A stretch of 64,000 nucleotides of DNA, taken from assembly GCA_013398295.1 (NCBI GenBank), contig VZSF01002036.1, positions 45,001-109,000 on the forward strand. Reading direction: 5' to 3'. Under the pieces are notes generated by a model. That model searched no databases. It had not been told where the DNA came from and saw only the letters and a list, made by a program, of their open reading frames with translations. How positions within the stretch are numbered: the first letter of the stretch is position 1; each line of letters begins with the position of its first letter. Origin of the DNA: Chionis minor. Taxonomy: Eukaryota; Chordata; Aves; Charadriiformes; Chionididae. Positions 41,401 to 53,410 of the stretch are shown here, piece by piece. A program made the position numbers and the translations under genes.

Positions 41401-42780
41401 ATTCTTAACTTTTCTTCCAGATAGTAGACCAAATTAGAAAGGTGATCTATAGCAAAGCTTCGTATCATGAAAGCGTAGCTTTGGTATTAAAAAAAGGCTA
41501 ACAATGACTCTAATGAAAATGAGTCAATAAATTTTAAAGTCCCATCATTGCCAGTTCAACAAGAATCAAGGAAAGAATACCCTGAGATTGGTTCATAAAC
41601 TGTTAACATGTTGAGATCTGCATTTTCTCTTGTGTATTCCCAAACTTGTTGTGCCCTTTGGAAAAGAAAATAATTGTTTTTGACATTATTTGACTGACTT
41701 GATTCAAGCAGGCCATAATTACAGTGCTGATCAGGTTTCCATGGACTGCTTGAATTCAAGCAGGAATACAACATGTGGAAACATGATGGTTAATCACAAA
41801 CAGATGCACTACACAGATTTTTTTCCCCCCAATTCTCATTCTATGCTTCACTGAAGTTACTTCAAATTTACAACTGTGTAAAGGTGAAAAAACATAGCAA
41901 CAATGTAATTACCACTGGAAAAAGGCTGCTAGTAGCAATGGCAGAGAAGCTGTCACTGCTTAAATACTGTTTAAGCATACGAAAAAGTGCTTGCATATGT
42001 TTTGATCAGTACAGAATCAGTTTTCTAACTCTTATTTAAGACAAAAAAAAAGAAACACAGCAGAAGAAAAACAAGGCTTCTTTTCTCCTGTGAGACATTT
42101 GTCAGACTTAGGAAGGCCAAGACAAAAAACATGAAAGAAATTATTGGGGGAGGGTTGTTCTTCATGTCTAGTCAATGTAACTTTCAGTGACCCAACAAAA
42201 TAGTGGACGGAGAACATTTACTGAAAAACTAGAAGTGGGAATGAGGAAAAAAATCAGTAATCCAAAGAAAGGACAGTGAAGCAACATTTATAACAAACAT
42301 TTGTCACAGTTGAAGAAGTTGAAAATAGGATCACATCAGGAACAGATTTAAAACCATGATTTTAAGAGATGAGAAAAAAAAAAAAATTGGATATCCAATT
42401 GTTATGATGATTCCTAAAATTCTGTTCCAGAAGCAGTAGGAGCACAGAAGAGGGTAGAGTATAAGAACCATAGGGAATAAGAAGTGTATTTAATTTTGAA
42501 AAGTAAAAGTAGTGGTCATACTGGCTGGGAGGCAATTGGAAATTATAAAAGTAATAATTGGACCTTTAGGACTGTAATTTACAATCTTGACGAGATCTTT
42601 CCTGGATATTTCACTGCTTCTGGCTATCCAATTGCATTTTCTTGGATCCAAAGTTAGGGAATAGCAACTACTTGGTTATCATCAAAAGTAGGATCAACAT
42701 AATAATACTGAATCTACTTGGCTAACCACATGTGAAGGCCAAACAAAAGATAGGTCTATGTAGAAGTAGTCTGTGTAAGC

Positions 42781-42881
42781 TGCTGTTACTATTTGTATTA
42801 TTGTTATCCCTGACAGCTTGATCACAAGCCAATTATTCATTATGGCAGGTGTTGTACAAACAAGACTTAAAGGTGAGAAAA
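42781..42881 (+). repeat. Probable MIR/L2-type old repeat
   Basis: TTACTATTTGTATTATTGTT (42786-42805), then a GGCAGGTGTTGTACAAACAA block (42844-42863), resemble the TTATTTGTATTA and GGTGCTGTACAAACA blocks of a widespread old sauropsid SINE/LINE 3' end. Borders are uncertain. The diverged sequence up to about 43310 could belong to the same insertion. The call is from memory of such repeats. Confidence 0.45.
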
Positions 42882-45800
42882 AATGATCAAAAGATGACTC
42901 GCATGCGTACTTCAAGTCAAGCCACAAAACAAAGACATTAAGGGAAAATTGGTAAACCCGTAGTGGTATTATGATCACCACACCCCAGCTGCTGAGCTGG
43001 TTGGAGGTGTTTCTAGGAATCCTTGCTGGTGAAGCCCCCAAAAGAAAGACTTGAGATGGGGATCAAGAGGAAGTTCTGAGAAGTGTAAACTTATAGTATG
43101 GGCTGATCAGAGGAAGCATGTATATCTACAGAAAGAAAAGATGGATGGAGTAGTGTTGATAGACTGCAGAAGCTCTTGGAAATGAAGGCAAGGTACTCAG
43201 GATTGACAACTGAATGTAATGAAGTAGGAGTTGGTGGACGGATTCATAAAGAAGGTTAATGTGATCAAATATCCAGATAGGAAAAAGATGTCTGCTACAA
43301 CTGTCTGAATCAGATATGACCTATGTAGATACCTTTGTGTATGAATATTCTACTTTAAGACTATGCTCAAATTATGGCTACAGACTTGACATCGACATGG
43401 TTTTGATTTTTTCTTGACACAGTAGTCCTGAAAACTGAAGAGTTTTCAGTCTTTCCTTTTTTTATTTTTAATTTAAAACAACAACACAGAAGCAATTAAT
43501 TTTAAATAGAGGATCCACCCCCTAAAGAATTCAATGAAATTTCAATTAGTTTATGGCATGTTTTTGATTGCTGATGTAATTTTTTTAGGGTTTGCAGTTA
43601 AATTTTTGCTCCCAGATCCTAGTAATATGTAAGTTTATGGGAGAGAAGGGAAGAATAGCATTGCAAATAAAGCAGGATCAAAGTAGGTTCTCATGAATTA
43701 GTTTCAATGCATGCAAATATCTTTTCTTCCTAATAAAGCTCTTTAGGAATTCACCATGCAAGACAGAGTTCTTAAGGAACTCACAGAAATGGATCACACT
43801 TCAGCTGGGAGAAAATATTATCAAATGGTTTGTCAAGTATCTTTTTCTTATATTTTTTCATTTTTCTGTATTTAAAAATTTCCTATAGCCTTTTATCTTT
43901 TTTCCCTTCATAAGCAAATTTTATTTTTTAGGATGTAAATTTTTCTTTGGAATTCAAGATTTCTGAATTCTGTCCAATATAATTTATATACTGTAAGTGT
44001 CTTCACTTTGATAATGAAAGAAAAAAAGAGTATGAAATAAAACTTTGTTGTACTTTCTTTGATAAAAGAGTTCTTTTGATGCTTATATTACATTGAATTT
44101 GGTTTAGGGCCATTGAAGTCAATTACATCTTTCATGAGCTAACAAACCCTGCAAAAACACACACACTTTCTTAGCACTCTTTTTAGTTTACTACAGCTAA
44201 TGGTTTTGTAGATTGTGACTGATAGATAAGTCAAGTGATGCAACTACTGTTGCAAGCGCACGACTCTTTCTTCCTGATTCTCCCAGTGATAGATATTTGT
44301 TATTTTTTGTGTGAGTGGCTCATTTTTAGGATCATGCTGAGTACAAGATCATAAACTAAGAAGCTTCAGTGAAATCCAAATCTTACACATATTGTCAATG
44401 AATTTCTGCACCTCTGTGATGAACATTGTGAGAATACTTTTTACTCATGAACGTCTGCATATACATGAACTCATGTGTGTGTTCTTCTAGGCTATGTATT
44501 CCTTCCCCTTCCACATTGTAGACCAAATGTCAGTAAACCTGAATGCAAGCTGTTGGAAAACCTACCAGCGACAACAAAGCCAACCATAGGATGGACAGGC
44601 ACTGTCCAGACTGCCAGTGCCTCTGAAGGACTTTCCTTTATTCTGCAGTAACCACCTGCTTTGCTCTCGGTCTTACTCTAGCAGAGACCAATGTGTGAGT
44701 GGAGGACTTTCTGACATGAACAAGTCAAGATTAAAAGGAAAGGGTATTTTTTTAATAATCCAGCTTTAAATACAGATTTAGATTTTGATATTTTCTCATG
44801 TAACCTGCTAATTTGACTTGTCATATGAAGTATCTCTTCCTGTTCCCTACTTAGGCTGCGCTTTAGTTCTCTGTGTTTTTATGGAAATGCTGTATCTTTG
44901 CTCTTCCTAGTTAAGATAGTCTTTTAAATGTTGCCATTTCAAAGCTCATTATGTAGTTGGAAAGTAGGTGTTGAAGAACTAACTCTGCTCAGATTTATCG
45001 TACCTTTGATTGACTGGGGAAATGACTTTCAGTTGACATCTGAGCCAACAAGTTAGCTGAAATAAAATTTTGCTTAATACCTTTGCATCAATAATCTAGG
45101 CACAGCATCATTGATTGAGAAAGTCTGATCAATAGAGTATTACTGACTGCCTAACTGTAACTTTGCCAGACTTTTTTGTTAATTCTGCTGATGACCTTCG
45201 TACCACTGCTTTTCAGGTTCACTGTTTTTTCCTCTTTGAAATTCAATTTGCTCCATTTGCTATTATTTAAGGAATTTACACATCCAATTGATTTCATTCT
45301 ACCTGATACAATATGAGTTTAGGATATAAAAGATTGTGCATGCTTGGGACAAAGCTCCTGTAGCCCCAAATTAGAATATTTCTGAGAAACTTCACCTCCA
45401 GGAATACTTAACGCACAGCAAGAAAAAAGGGGAATATATAAATCATTTATTTTAACCCTGTGGATACCATGGCATTTTTGTCTTGATATTTACGTTGAGT
45501 GTACATGACGTAGCAAGTAAAAAGGTGAACAATAAACTCAACCAGTCCCAGATGGTTATCATTCAAGAATAAGAAAACTATTTCATAAATAATGAAAAAG
45601 ATTCCAAATCCTAACTAATCACTCAAATAGGAACCCTCCTTTCTGTTCTTTTAAATATTTTCTCTCTCAGTCCATTTTCATTGTGATTTGTATTAGCCCT
45701 TGTTTCTGTCTTTGTGACATTCTTGAAGCTACCTCCATTCATACTTTGATGGAACAAAACAATTGTTTCTTTGAAAGTTATTTAGCGATTTGGAAATGCT

Positions 45801-46000
45801 TCATTCAATGTCCCCTCAGTATACATAATGCTTCCCTTATGCAGAGACAAGACTGAATGCAATGTCTAGGTGTGTTTGTCTTATCTAATTACATGCTAAG
45901 CAAAATGCATCATTATTTTGCTACTATTCTGATATAAATTCCTGGGCTATGTTTTCATACTTATGAAGGTATTAAAAGCAATATATGCTAAAACACATCC

Positions 46001-46014
46001 TTTTTTTTTTTTTT
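46001..46014 (+). repeat. T14 homopolymer
   Basis: Fourteen thymines in a row. Confidence 0.9.
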
Positions 46015-46134
46015 ATCATTACCCCATTAACATTTTATTGCTTGTGGAACATACATACCATCTAGCTCTATGTAATTTTCCAGTATATGGAATCAGATCC
46101 TGTGCTAGATGTGCAGAGTGTGTAATACAGTACA

Positions 46135-46192
46135 GGGCAAGGAGGCTAGTAAACTGGTTTAGCATGGGGCAAGGAGGCTAGTAAACTGGTTT
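46135..46192 (+). repeat. Perfect 26-bp direct repeat, 32-bp period
   Basis: The 26 bases starting GGGCAAGGAGGCTAG and ending AAACTGGTTT occur at 46135-46160 and again, identical, at 46167-46192, separated by AGCATG. This is a local tandem duplication. The identity of the copies suggests it is recent or polymorphic, or an assembly artefact. Confidence 0.95.
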
Positions 46193-46752
46193 TTGAAGCT
46201 GGCTGCTCCCAAGTCTCCATTTAAAGCTTTTCAGAGGCCCAATTAAGACCCAGAAGGTCCAAGAAGTTAAAAAACTGTCTCATTAAAATGAGAGCAGTCT
46301 TAACAACGTTATTTTTCTCCTTGACATCCTATGGAGAGTCCACTCATCATTACAAGGTCTTCCATAGTGATGGGATCTTCACATCATTGGCTATAACAGT
46401 TTCCTGAGTGCCTTTCTACTAGCTGCGTAGCACAAAGTGTCTTTAATATTCTGTTTGGGCCAGAAAATGCAGACCTTCTTCACAAAAGGGTGTCATATTA
46501 CTCTGTTAATCTGCTTGACCTTAATTTTAGAATGTGATGAAGGCATCTGTATTCCATTTAACTGACTAAAGAAAATGTCATGTCTTGGTAGATGGCCAGA
46601 TTTACCCACCTTCCCACCTATCTGAGCACTGCCTAAGTGCAAAAGACAAAGAAATTTGAGAGTATTAATGTTTACATGATTCAGACTTGAAGGTACATAT
46701 GATATAGGATTGTTTAAAAGTAAACTAAGTTTGAAGAGATGCCATTCAGGTT

Positions 46753-46770
46753 AACATTAATATTAATGTT
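46753..46770. repeat. 18-bp perfect palindrome
   Basis: AACATTAATATTAATGTT equals its own reverse complement. In AT-rich DNA this length is only mildly unexpected. Confidence 0.8.
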
Positions 46771-49700
46771 TGGAAAAGACATTGACATCATTGAAACTTG
46801 CTGAATGTATATAATGTATTAGATAATGCTATTAGCTCCAAGACAACATTCATTCATACTTCATGTTAACATATTGAAATACATGCTACTCAAAGCATTT
46901 TCATTTAAGGGCTAGATAGCTTCCATAAAAAAAAAAACCAAACCCACAACAACCAACCCAAACTGTTATATATTAACCCATAAATAATGACATAAAAAAC
47001 CTAGTACCTTTAAAAATTCTAAGCATTATGTTGATTTGTTTCTCAAAATTAATTCTATTTACCTGAAATATAGACAGAAAATTACATTCATGTAGTGTTG
47101 TCCAACTTTAAATATATATTTTTTTTTCATAACTATTTAAATTAAAACAACCCCCTTACATGTTCAGTAGAATAATCACACCATCTCTAACATTTCATTA
47201 TCTAATGAATGTTAAGCTGTTATTATATGCATTCATAGAGTTAGACTGGTAAATATAGTTAGAGCTTGCTGTTCAAACAAAGTCAGAAGAAACTGAATGG
47301 TGCTAGAACCGTGAATCAACTTTAAACTTGATTAGAAAATGAAATGCTTCCTGTTGAAAAAAGATTTGGAAGCAGATCTATAGAAAATAGGTCATTTATA
47401 AAATCCTAGGTTAAAGATGAACATATTGCTAAGAATTTGGTAATTTACATGATTTTTCTTGATACTGCACTTCATCTGTTCTTAAAAATCAAGTATCTAT
47501 TTTTGATGCTAAAATCCTGGTACCTTTCAGATACTCAGGCATGTCTGTTATCTGAATCTGAAAAAGCTGAAAACCACAAAACAGGTGGAACGTTGTTGTA
47601 TCTCAAAAAGTTCCCAGGTTTGCACTGTCTCCAGTATAGTCTATTCCTAGACAGCAACTTTTGAAAAATTCCTTAAAATTTGGAAATGGTTAAAATATTT
47701 TTTGAGGCAGGGATAAGATATTTTAAATGCTTTTAGGCACTGTGCTGACATAGTAAATGAAAGCATAGTAATGCCATTTTGTTGATCGTTTAATCAGTGC
47801 AAAGTGTGCCCCATTTATCAAATTTTATTGTGTCTACCTAATGCCTGATTAGAAATATAAATAGAATTTAGCAAGTCCTGGGGAGAGTGGATGGTGCAAG
47901 GCTCCCCTCCATTAAAGCATTATTTAAAGTGGTTTTAATTATGGAACATATTTTAGTTCTGTGTAATAATAAGACAGCAGGGTCTGTGGCAATTCTTCTT
48001 AGCACAAATTATTCTACATGCTGGATTATAATCATGTGTTATGTCTCCTGTAATGTGTTTTTTTTCTTCTATCTTGTTACCATTTTTTACATTGAGCTTT
48101 AGGATATATTTGAAAAGTCCTACTGAAGTCAATGGGTAAATAAGACATGGACTGGTAATACCTGCAATTCCAGGATCTGACTCTAATTTCTTGAAAGCTT
48201 TGCAATGCTGTTTCCTGGGCCTGCCATTTCATTAGTTATTCATCATCATAATGACTGTATTTATTATTACTGCTAAAAATAGGTAATGATGGCAGTATTT
48301 CATCTAATGGATTCACTTTGTCCCTGCTTGAAAAAGTTGATCTGTCACTTACAGTAGGTTAACAAGGCTGCAATATTATCTTAGTAAAGCTGTTTGTGCT
48401 TTTAATTTTCTCATACTTGGAGTGTCATAGGCTTTTTTTACATAGGACTACAAAAATCAAATTTCTGTTTGGTTTAACTTGAAGTAAAAATACATGCATC
48501 ATTTGAACATCTGTCTCTAAATACTGCTGAAGTGTAATAGATCAAAATTTTATTATCAGTTTCTGTGATTTTGGACCCTTGGGTTTGTTTGGCCCTCTGT
48601 TTTTTAATTAGCACGATAAGAAAACTTTCTGGTTTCCAATAGAAATATATTTCCAAGATGGTTTAATAAGCCTCCATAGCATATCTCATAGAAAAAGAAG
48701 CCCTTCAATTTGAGGTCTGAATGTGTTATTTGTATACTAAAATATGCATAGGTGTTTTTAAAGCCCTGTGAACAGTGAAAGGGATTGGTTTAAATGTTTG
48801 ATTTTAAAAAATCACTACTCATACACCAAAAAAAGAAATTGGTTATTCTTCTGATCTTGTCATTTCACATTTTCCCAGTAGCTGTGGAGCTACTTCTCTC
48901 CTCTGAGGTACAAGTAACCATGTTCTGAGGACAGAAAGGAAATCTAGGCTGCGCATTAAAAATTAAATCATTAGAATATTTCTGGGATTTGGTTTTCTGA
49001 AACATCCCAAATTCTTGTAGCACCTGCATACTTACCTTTGCTTCTGCCCCTACCTGAGAGCTAGAGAGCTGTTAGAAGTCCCTAAAATTCCCTGAGCATT
49101 GAATTTGCTACTTTATGACAGACAGCTGGGGAATAGTCTTAAAACATCAGTGTCAACAAAGATGCTAAAGAAGGAACGTACTAGGGGAAAGGCTCCAGTT
49201 ACATGGTTTGAGCTATACGTTTATACAGGTTAAAGAAGCTATAATGAATTAGGTAGAACATAAATGAGTCTAAACTATGCTAAGAACCCATTTAGTCCAC
49301 AGACTTTTCATGCCACAGAAGGGATTTTAAACCGTTGCCTACAGGTCAACTGAAATATGCAAACTGTGAAATGTCCAGCATCTTCTGTGATCTGTTGGCA
49401 CATCTGCTGCACGGCCTTTGTGTGCTCTGCCAGCGTAAGGGAATGGTCACCTTAATGTGACTGTTAACGCAATTGAGTAATACTAAACATGAATGAAATG
49501 GCTTTACAAATAGGACTATATATCTCTGCTTATTCTGCAACTTTACATGATTCATGGATTCATGAACCAGGGGATGCTGGGTCATTTCTCTATCACTGGT
49601 GGGATGCAGATGCAAACCATCCTAAATAAATAAATAACTGGAATGAAAGAATCGTTGGCTGTCTCCTGTTATGATGTCAATGACATGATCCTCATTGTGA

Positions 49701-50597
49701 ACCAGAAATATAACTGACATTGATAATTAACACTGGGTCACGCATATCTATCTTGCATTAAAAGAGTCATCTTAGAAATGATTTTACAAGCTGTGTGTTT
49801 GTGCCAAAAATATGTATCGCAGATATATGAGCAATGACCAGTGTAGCTGGCAAAGTTTAAATCTTCAAATGCCCTTCAAAGGTATCCTGCTTTAAACTCT
49901 ATGTAAGACTTAATTGCTGTGCTCTGGAGACCACAGAGGTCTTTCAGACTTTACTCCAGCAGAGCTCTCACCAGATTCCATGAGAATCTGGCTGTCGTGA
50001 GGACTGGGGTTGAGTCCTACTTTAAATGTACCCCTCAGCATAGGCAGAGGGCTTTCTTGAAGCTGGGACTGCTGGTCTAATAAAGGTTGCTACTTTTACT
50101 TGAAAATCAGAGCTTCTTTTGTCCAGAGATCACAGCTATAGCAAACCATCATTTCTTGCAATCATCTGTTCTGTATATTCCCATGAATAACATAATCTGT
50201 TTCTCTTTTTGATGCATAAATGGTCGACTGAGCTTTTATTTGTTCATGTTTGAGGGTCATAAACACATTCTAGTGCCTCGTGGAACAAAATACCAAATGA
50301 TTTGAGATGAAATTTATTGGCAGTGGAACTTAGATTCAAAAAAGAATGCTAGTATTTACAAAACTCCTGTAATGTTAAATAAGCTCATCTTTTGAATTGT
50401 GCTTGTAAAGACCTGTTATAACAGATGTTCAATACATATTTTGGGTATCCTACTCCTACCAATATGATGCCAATACTAGTAAAAGACGCCCAAAACCTGG
50501 AGAAGGGTTACAGATCAGCAGAGGAGCACCTGGAGCGCAGCACAAAGGAATTCCAGCCACTCCAGCCAGTAAGTCAGCTTCATCGGGAGCCTAGCTT

Positions 50598-51510
50598 AAA
50601 TGCATCTGTGCAAATGAACACAGCATGGGGAACAAACAAAAGGAGTTAGAGCAAGGCTGTGATCTAATTGGCATCAGGGGCACATGGTGGGATGGCTCCT
50701 ATGACTGGTGTTGGAATGGAAGGATACAGGCTCTTCAGGAAGGACAGGCAGGGGAAATGAGGAGGGGGTGTCGCCCTCTGTGTCAAGGACCGGCTGGAGT
50801 GCGTGGAGCTCTGCCTGGGGACGGATGAGGAGGTGACTGAGAGCCTATGGGTCAAGATCAAAGGGAAGGCAGGGACAGGCGTTGTTATGGTGGGGGTCTG
50901 CTACAGGCCACCTGACCAGGAAGACTGAGCAAATGAGGCCTTTTATAACCAGATAGAAGCAGCCTCATGTTCATAAGCCCTAGTCCTCATGGGGGACTTT
51001 AACCACCTCAATGTCTATTGGAAGGACAACGCAGCAGGCCATAAGCAATCTAGGAATTTACTGGAGTGCATTGACTATAACTTCTTTCTCCAAGTGATAG
51101 AGGAGCCAATGAGGAGAGGTGCCATGCAAGACGTTGTTCTCAACAACAAGGAGGGGCTGGTGGGCAATATCACGCTCAAGGGCAGCCTTGGCTGCAGTGA
51201 CCATGAGATGGTAGAGTTTGAGATCCTTAGAGCCGTGAGGAGGACGCACAGTAAGCTTTCTACCCTGGACATCAAGAGAGCAGACTTTGGCCTCTTCAGA
51301 GATCTCCTTGGTGGAATGCCATGGGATAAAGCCCTGGAGGGAAGAGGGGCCCAGGAAAGCTGGCTAATATTCAAGGACCACCTCCTCCAAGCTCAGGACA
51401 GATGCATCCTGGCAAAGAGGAAGTCAGGCAAAAACCCCAGGTGGCCTGCGTGGATGAATGAGGAGCTCCTGGACAGTCTCAAATGGAAAAAGGAGGCCTA
51501 CAGAGGGTAG
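50598..51510 (+). pseudogene. CR1 ORF2 endonuclease domain (broken)
   Basis: The apurinic-type endonuclease nicks target DNA for LINE insertion. From 50598 one frame reads into MGNKQKELEQ (50625) and the TWWDGSYDW block. A loss of about two bases near 50707-50716 then shifts to the frame used by the rest of the element. There GYRLFRKDRQG (50722-50754), VCYRPPDQ (50896-50919), LMGDFN (ends about 51003) and GCSDHEM (about 51190-51210, the SDH catalytic box) are in family order. In-frame stops are TGA 50758, TGA 50926, TAA 50974 and TAG 51508. The catalytic GDFN and SDH boxes survive, but no continuous protein is possible. The longest open piece is 50989-51510 (173 codons), which ends in the linker after the domain. 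Confidence 0.9.
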
Positions 51511-53313
51511 AAACAGGGACAGGTAGCCTGGGAGGAATACAGAGAAATTGTCCAAGCAGTCAGGGATCAAATGAGGAAAACTAAAACTCAGATAGAGTTA
51601 AATTTGGCTAGGAATGTTAAGGTTAACAAGAATCCCTTCTATAGGTATGTCATTGACAAAAGGAAGACTAAGGAAAATGTGGGCCAACTCAGGAAAGAAA
51701 CAGGAGAGTTGTTCACCTGGAACATGGTCAAGGCTGAGGTACACAATAACTTTTTTGCCTCAGTCTTCACCAGCAAGGGCTCTAGCCTCACCACCCAAGT
51801 CACAGAAGGCAAAGGCAGGGACTGGGAGAATGAGGAACTGCCAGGAGAAGACCAGGTTCGAGACCAGCTGAGGAACCTGGAGGTGCACAAGTCCATGGGA
51901 CCTGATGAGATACATCCGTGGGTCCTGAGGGAAGTGGCAGATGAAGTTGCCAAGCTTCTATCCATCATATTTGAGAAGTCATGGCAGTCTGGTGAAGTTC
52001 CTGCTGAGTAGAAAAGAGGAAACGTAGCCCCCATTTTTAAAAAAAGAAAAAAGGAAGACCAGGGGAACTACAGGCCAGTCAGACTCACCTCTGTTCTGAG
52101 CAAGATCACAGAGCAGATCCTCCTGGAAGCTATGCTAAGGAACATGGAAAATAAGGAGGGGATTGGTGACAACCAACATGGCTTCATTATGGGCAAATCA
52201 TGCCTGACAAACTTGGTGGCCTTCTACAACGGTGTTACAGCATTGGTGAATAAGGGAAGAGCAACTGACATCATCTACCTGGACTTGTGCAAAGCATTTG
52301 ACACTGTCCTGCATGATAGACTTGTATCTAATGTGGAGAGGCATGAATTTCATGGATGGACCACTCAGTGGATAAGGAACTGGCTAGAAAATTGCACTCA
52401 AATAGTTGCGGTCAATGGCTCAATGTCCAAGTGGAAACCAGTGATGAGTGGTGTTCCTTGGGGGTCAGTGCTGGGACCAGTACTATTTAACATCTTTGTT
52501 GGTGATATGGATGTTGGGATTGAGTGTGCTCTCAGCAAATTTGCCAATGACATCAAGCTGTGTGGAGCAGTTGGCACACTGGAGGGAAGGGATGCCATCC
52601 AGAGGGACCTGGACAGGCTTGAGAGGTGGGCCCGTGCCAACCTCCTGAAGTTCAACAAGGCCAAGTGCAAGGTCCAGCACTTGGGTTGCGGCATTCCCCA
52701 GCACAAATACAGGCTGGGTGGAGAATGGGTTGAGAAAGACTTGGGGATGTTGGTGGATGAGAAGCTCAACATGAACTAGCAATGTGTGTTTGCAGCCCAG
52801 AAAGACAACTGCATCCTGGGTTGCATCAAAAGAAGTGTGACCAACGCATTGAGGGAGGTGATTCTGCCCATCTACTCTGCTCCATTGTGACCCCACCTGG
52901 AGTACTGTGTCCAGCTCTGGAGCCCTCAACATAAGAACGACATGGACTTGTTGAAGTGAGTCCAGCGAAGGGCCACAAAATTATCAGAGGGCTGGAGCAC
53001 CTCTCCTATTGAAGACAGGCCATGAGAGTTGTGGTTGTTCAGTCTGGAGAAGAGAAGGCTCTGGGGAGACTTTATAGTAGCCTTCCAGTATCTGAAGGGA
53101 GCCTACAAGAAAGCTGGAGAGGGACTTTTTACAAGTGTACGTAGGGGTAAGATGAAGGGTAATGGCTTCAAACTGAAAGAAGGGAGATTCAGGTTAGATC
53201 TCAGGAAGAAATTTTTCTCTGAGAGTAGTGAGGCACTGGAACAGGCTGCCCAGGGAAGTTGTGGATGCCCCATCCTTGGAAGTGTTCAAGACCAGGCTGG
53301 ATGGGGTTTTTGA
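51511..53313 (+). pseudogene. CR1 ORF2 reverse transcriptase and C-terminal domain (broken)
   Basis: The reverse transcriptase copies LINE RNA at the nicked target. It continues in the frame of the endonuclease. The piece 51571-52011 contains the linker and [13 protein letters not shown] (family: KSMGPDGIHPRVL-like). The piece 52132-52779 (215 codons) contains motif A, LDLCKAFD (residues 50-57), motif [12 protein letters not shown] (106-116, Gln replaced by Trp), and motif C, KFANDIKL (136-143), where the first catalytic Asp of FADD is Asn (codon AAT at 52546). Stops are TAG 52009, TAG 52777, TGA 52888 and TGA 52957. The two TGA lie where the family has Arg, consistent with CGA decay. The C-terminal block SLEKRRLWGDF to RLDLRKKFF (53040-53217) is recognisable. 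A frameshift then occurs near 53220, after which the expected WNRLP region is read out of frame to 53313. It is a dead relic. Confidence 0.93.
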
Positions 53314-53410
53314 GCAATCTGGTCTAGTGGGAGGTGTCCCTGCCCATGGCTGGCGCTTGGAATTAGGTGATCTTTAAGGTCCCTTCCAACCTAAACCATT
53401 CTATGATATA

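Larger units (their letters stand above)
34002..42780. other. AT-rich non-coding DNA
   Basis: No gene seen. The stretch holds a 10-bp-stem inverted repeat (37353-37383), an 8-bp-stem hairpin (36785-36807), a (TTG)6 microsatellite (38423-38440), an ATTT repeat near 36030 and an A13 run (42374-42386) next to a 16-bp palindrome. Open frames here are short and without signatures. Confidence 0.6.
42882..50489. other. AT-rich non-coding DNA
   Basis: No gene seen. The stretch holds a 32-bp-period tandem duplication (46135-46192), a T14 run (46001-46014), an 18-bp perfect palindrome (46753-46770), an A/C-rich tract (46928-46963) and an AAAT repeat near 49624. Open frames at 45963-46181, 47437-47664, 47887-48102 and 49346-49615 have no domain. 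Confidence 0.6.
50490..53410 (+). mobile_element. CR1 LINE, large 5'-truncated copy
   Basis: About 2.9 kb of avian CR1. ORF1 and the 5' end are missing (full-length elements are about 4.5 kb), while most of ORF2 and the complete 3' end are present. The 5' border is approximate: similarity becomes clear by the CAGCCACTCCAGCC block (50555-50568), just before the ORF2 segment starting MGNKQKELEQ at 50625. The element ends with a CCCTTCCAACCTAAACCATT block (53381-53400) and TTCTATGAT at about 53399-53407, the CR1 tail. CR1 normally inserts without clear target duplications, and none was found. The coding frame (50722 to about 53220) carries at least eight in-frame stops plus a frameshift at each end, so the copy is dead. 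Its tail matches the reverse-oriented fragment at 56971-57133. Confidence 0.96.

Noticed and set aside
42385..42400. 16-bp perfect palindrome AATTGGATATCCAATT
   Set aside because: About one palindrome of this length is expected by chance in 64 kb of AT-rich DNA, and nothing around it suggests function.
51058..52932. Minus-strand open frames of 63-149 codons across the CR1
   Set aside because: They are antisense shadows of ORF2, whose sense frame carries the recognisable protein motifs.
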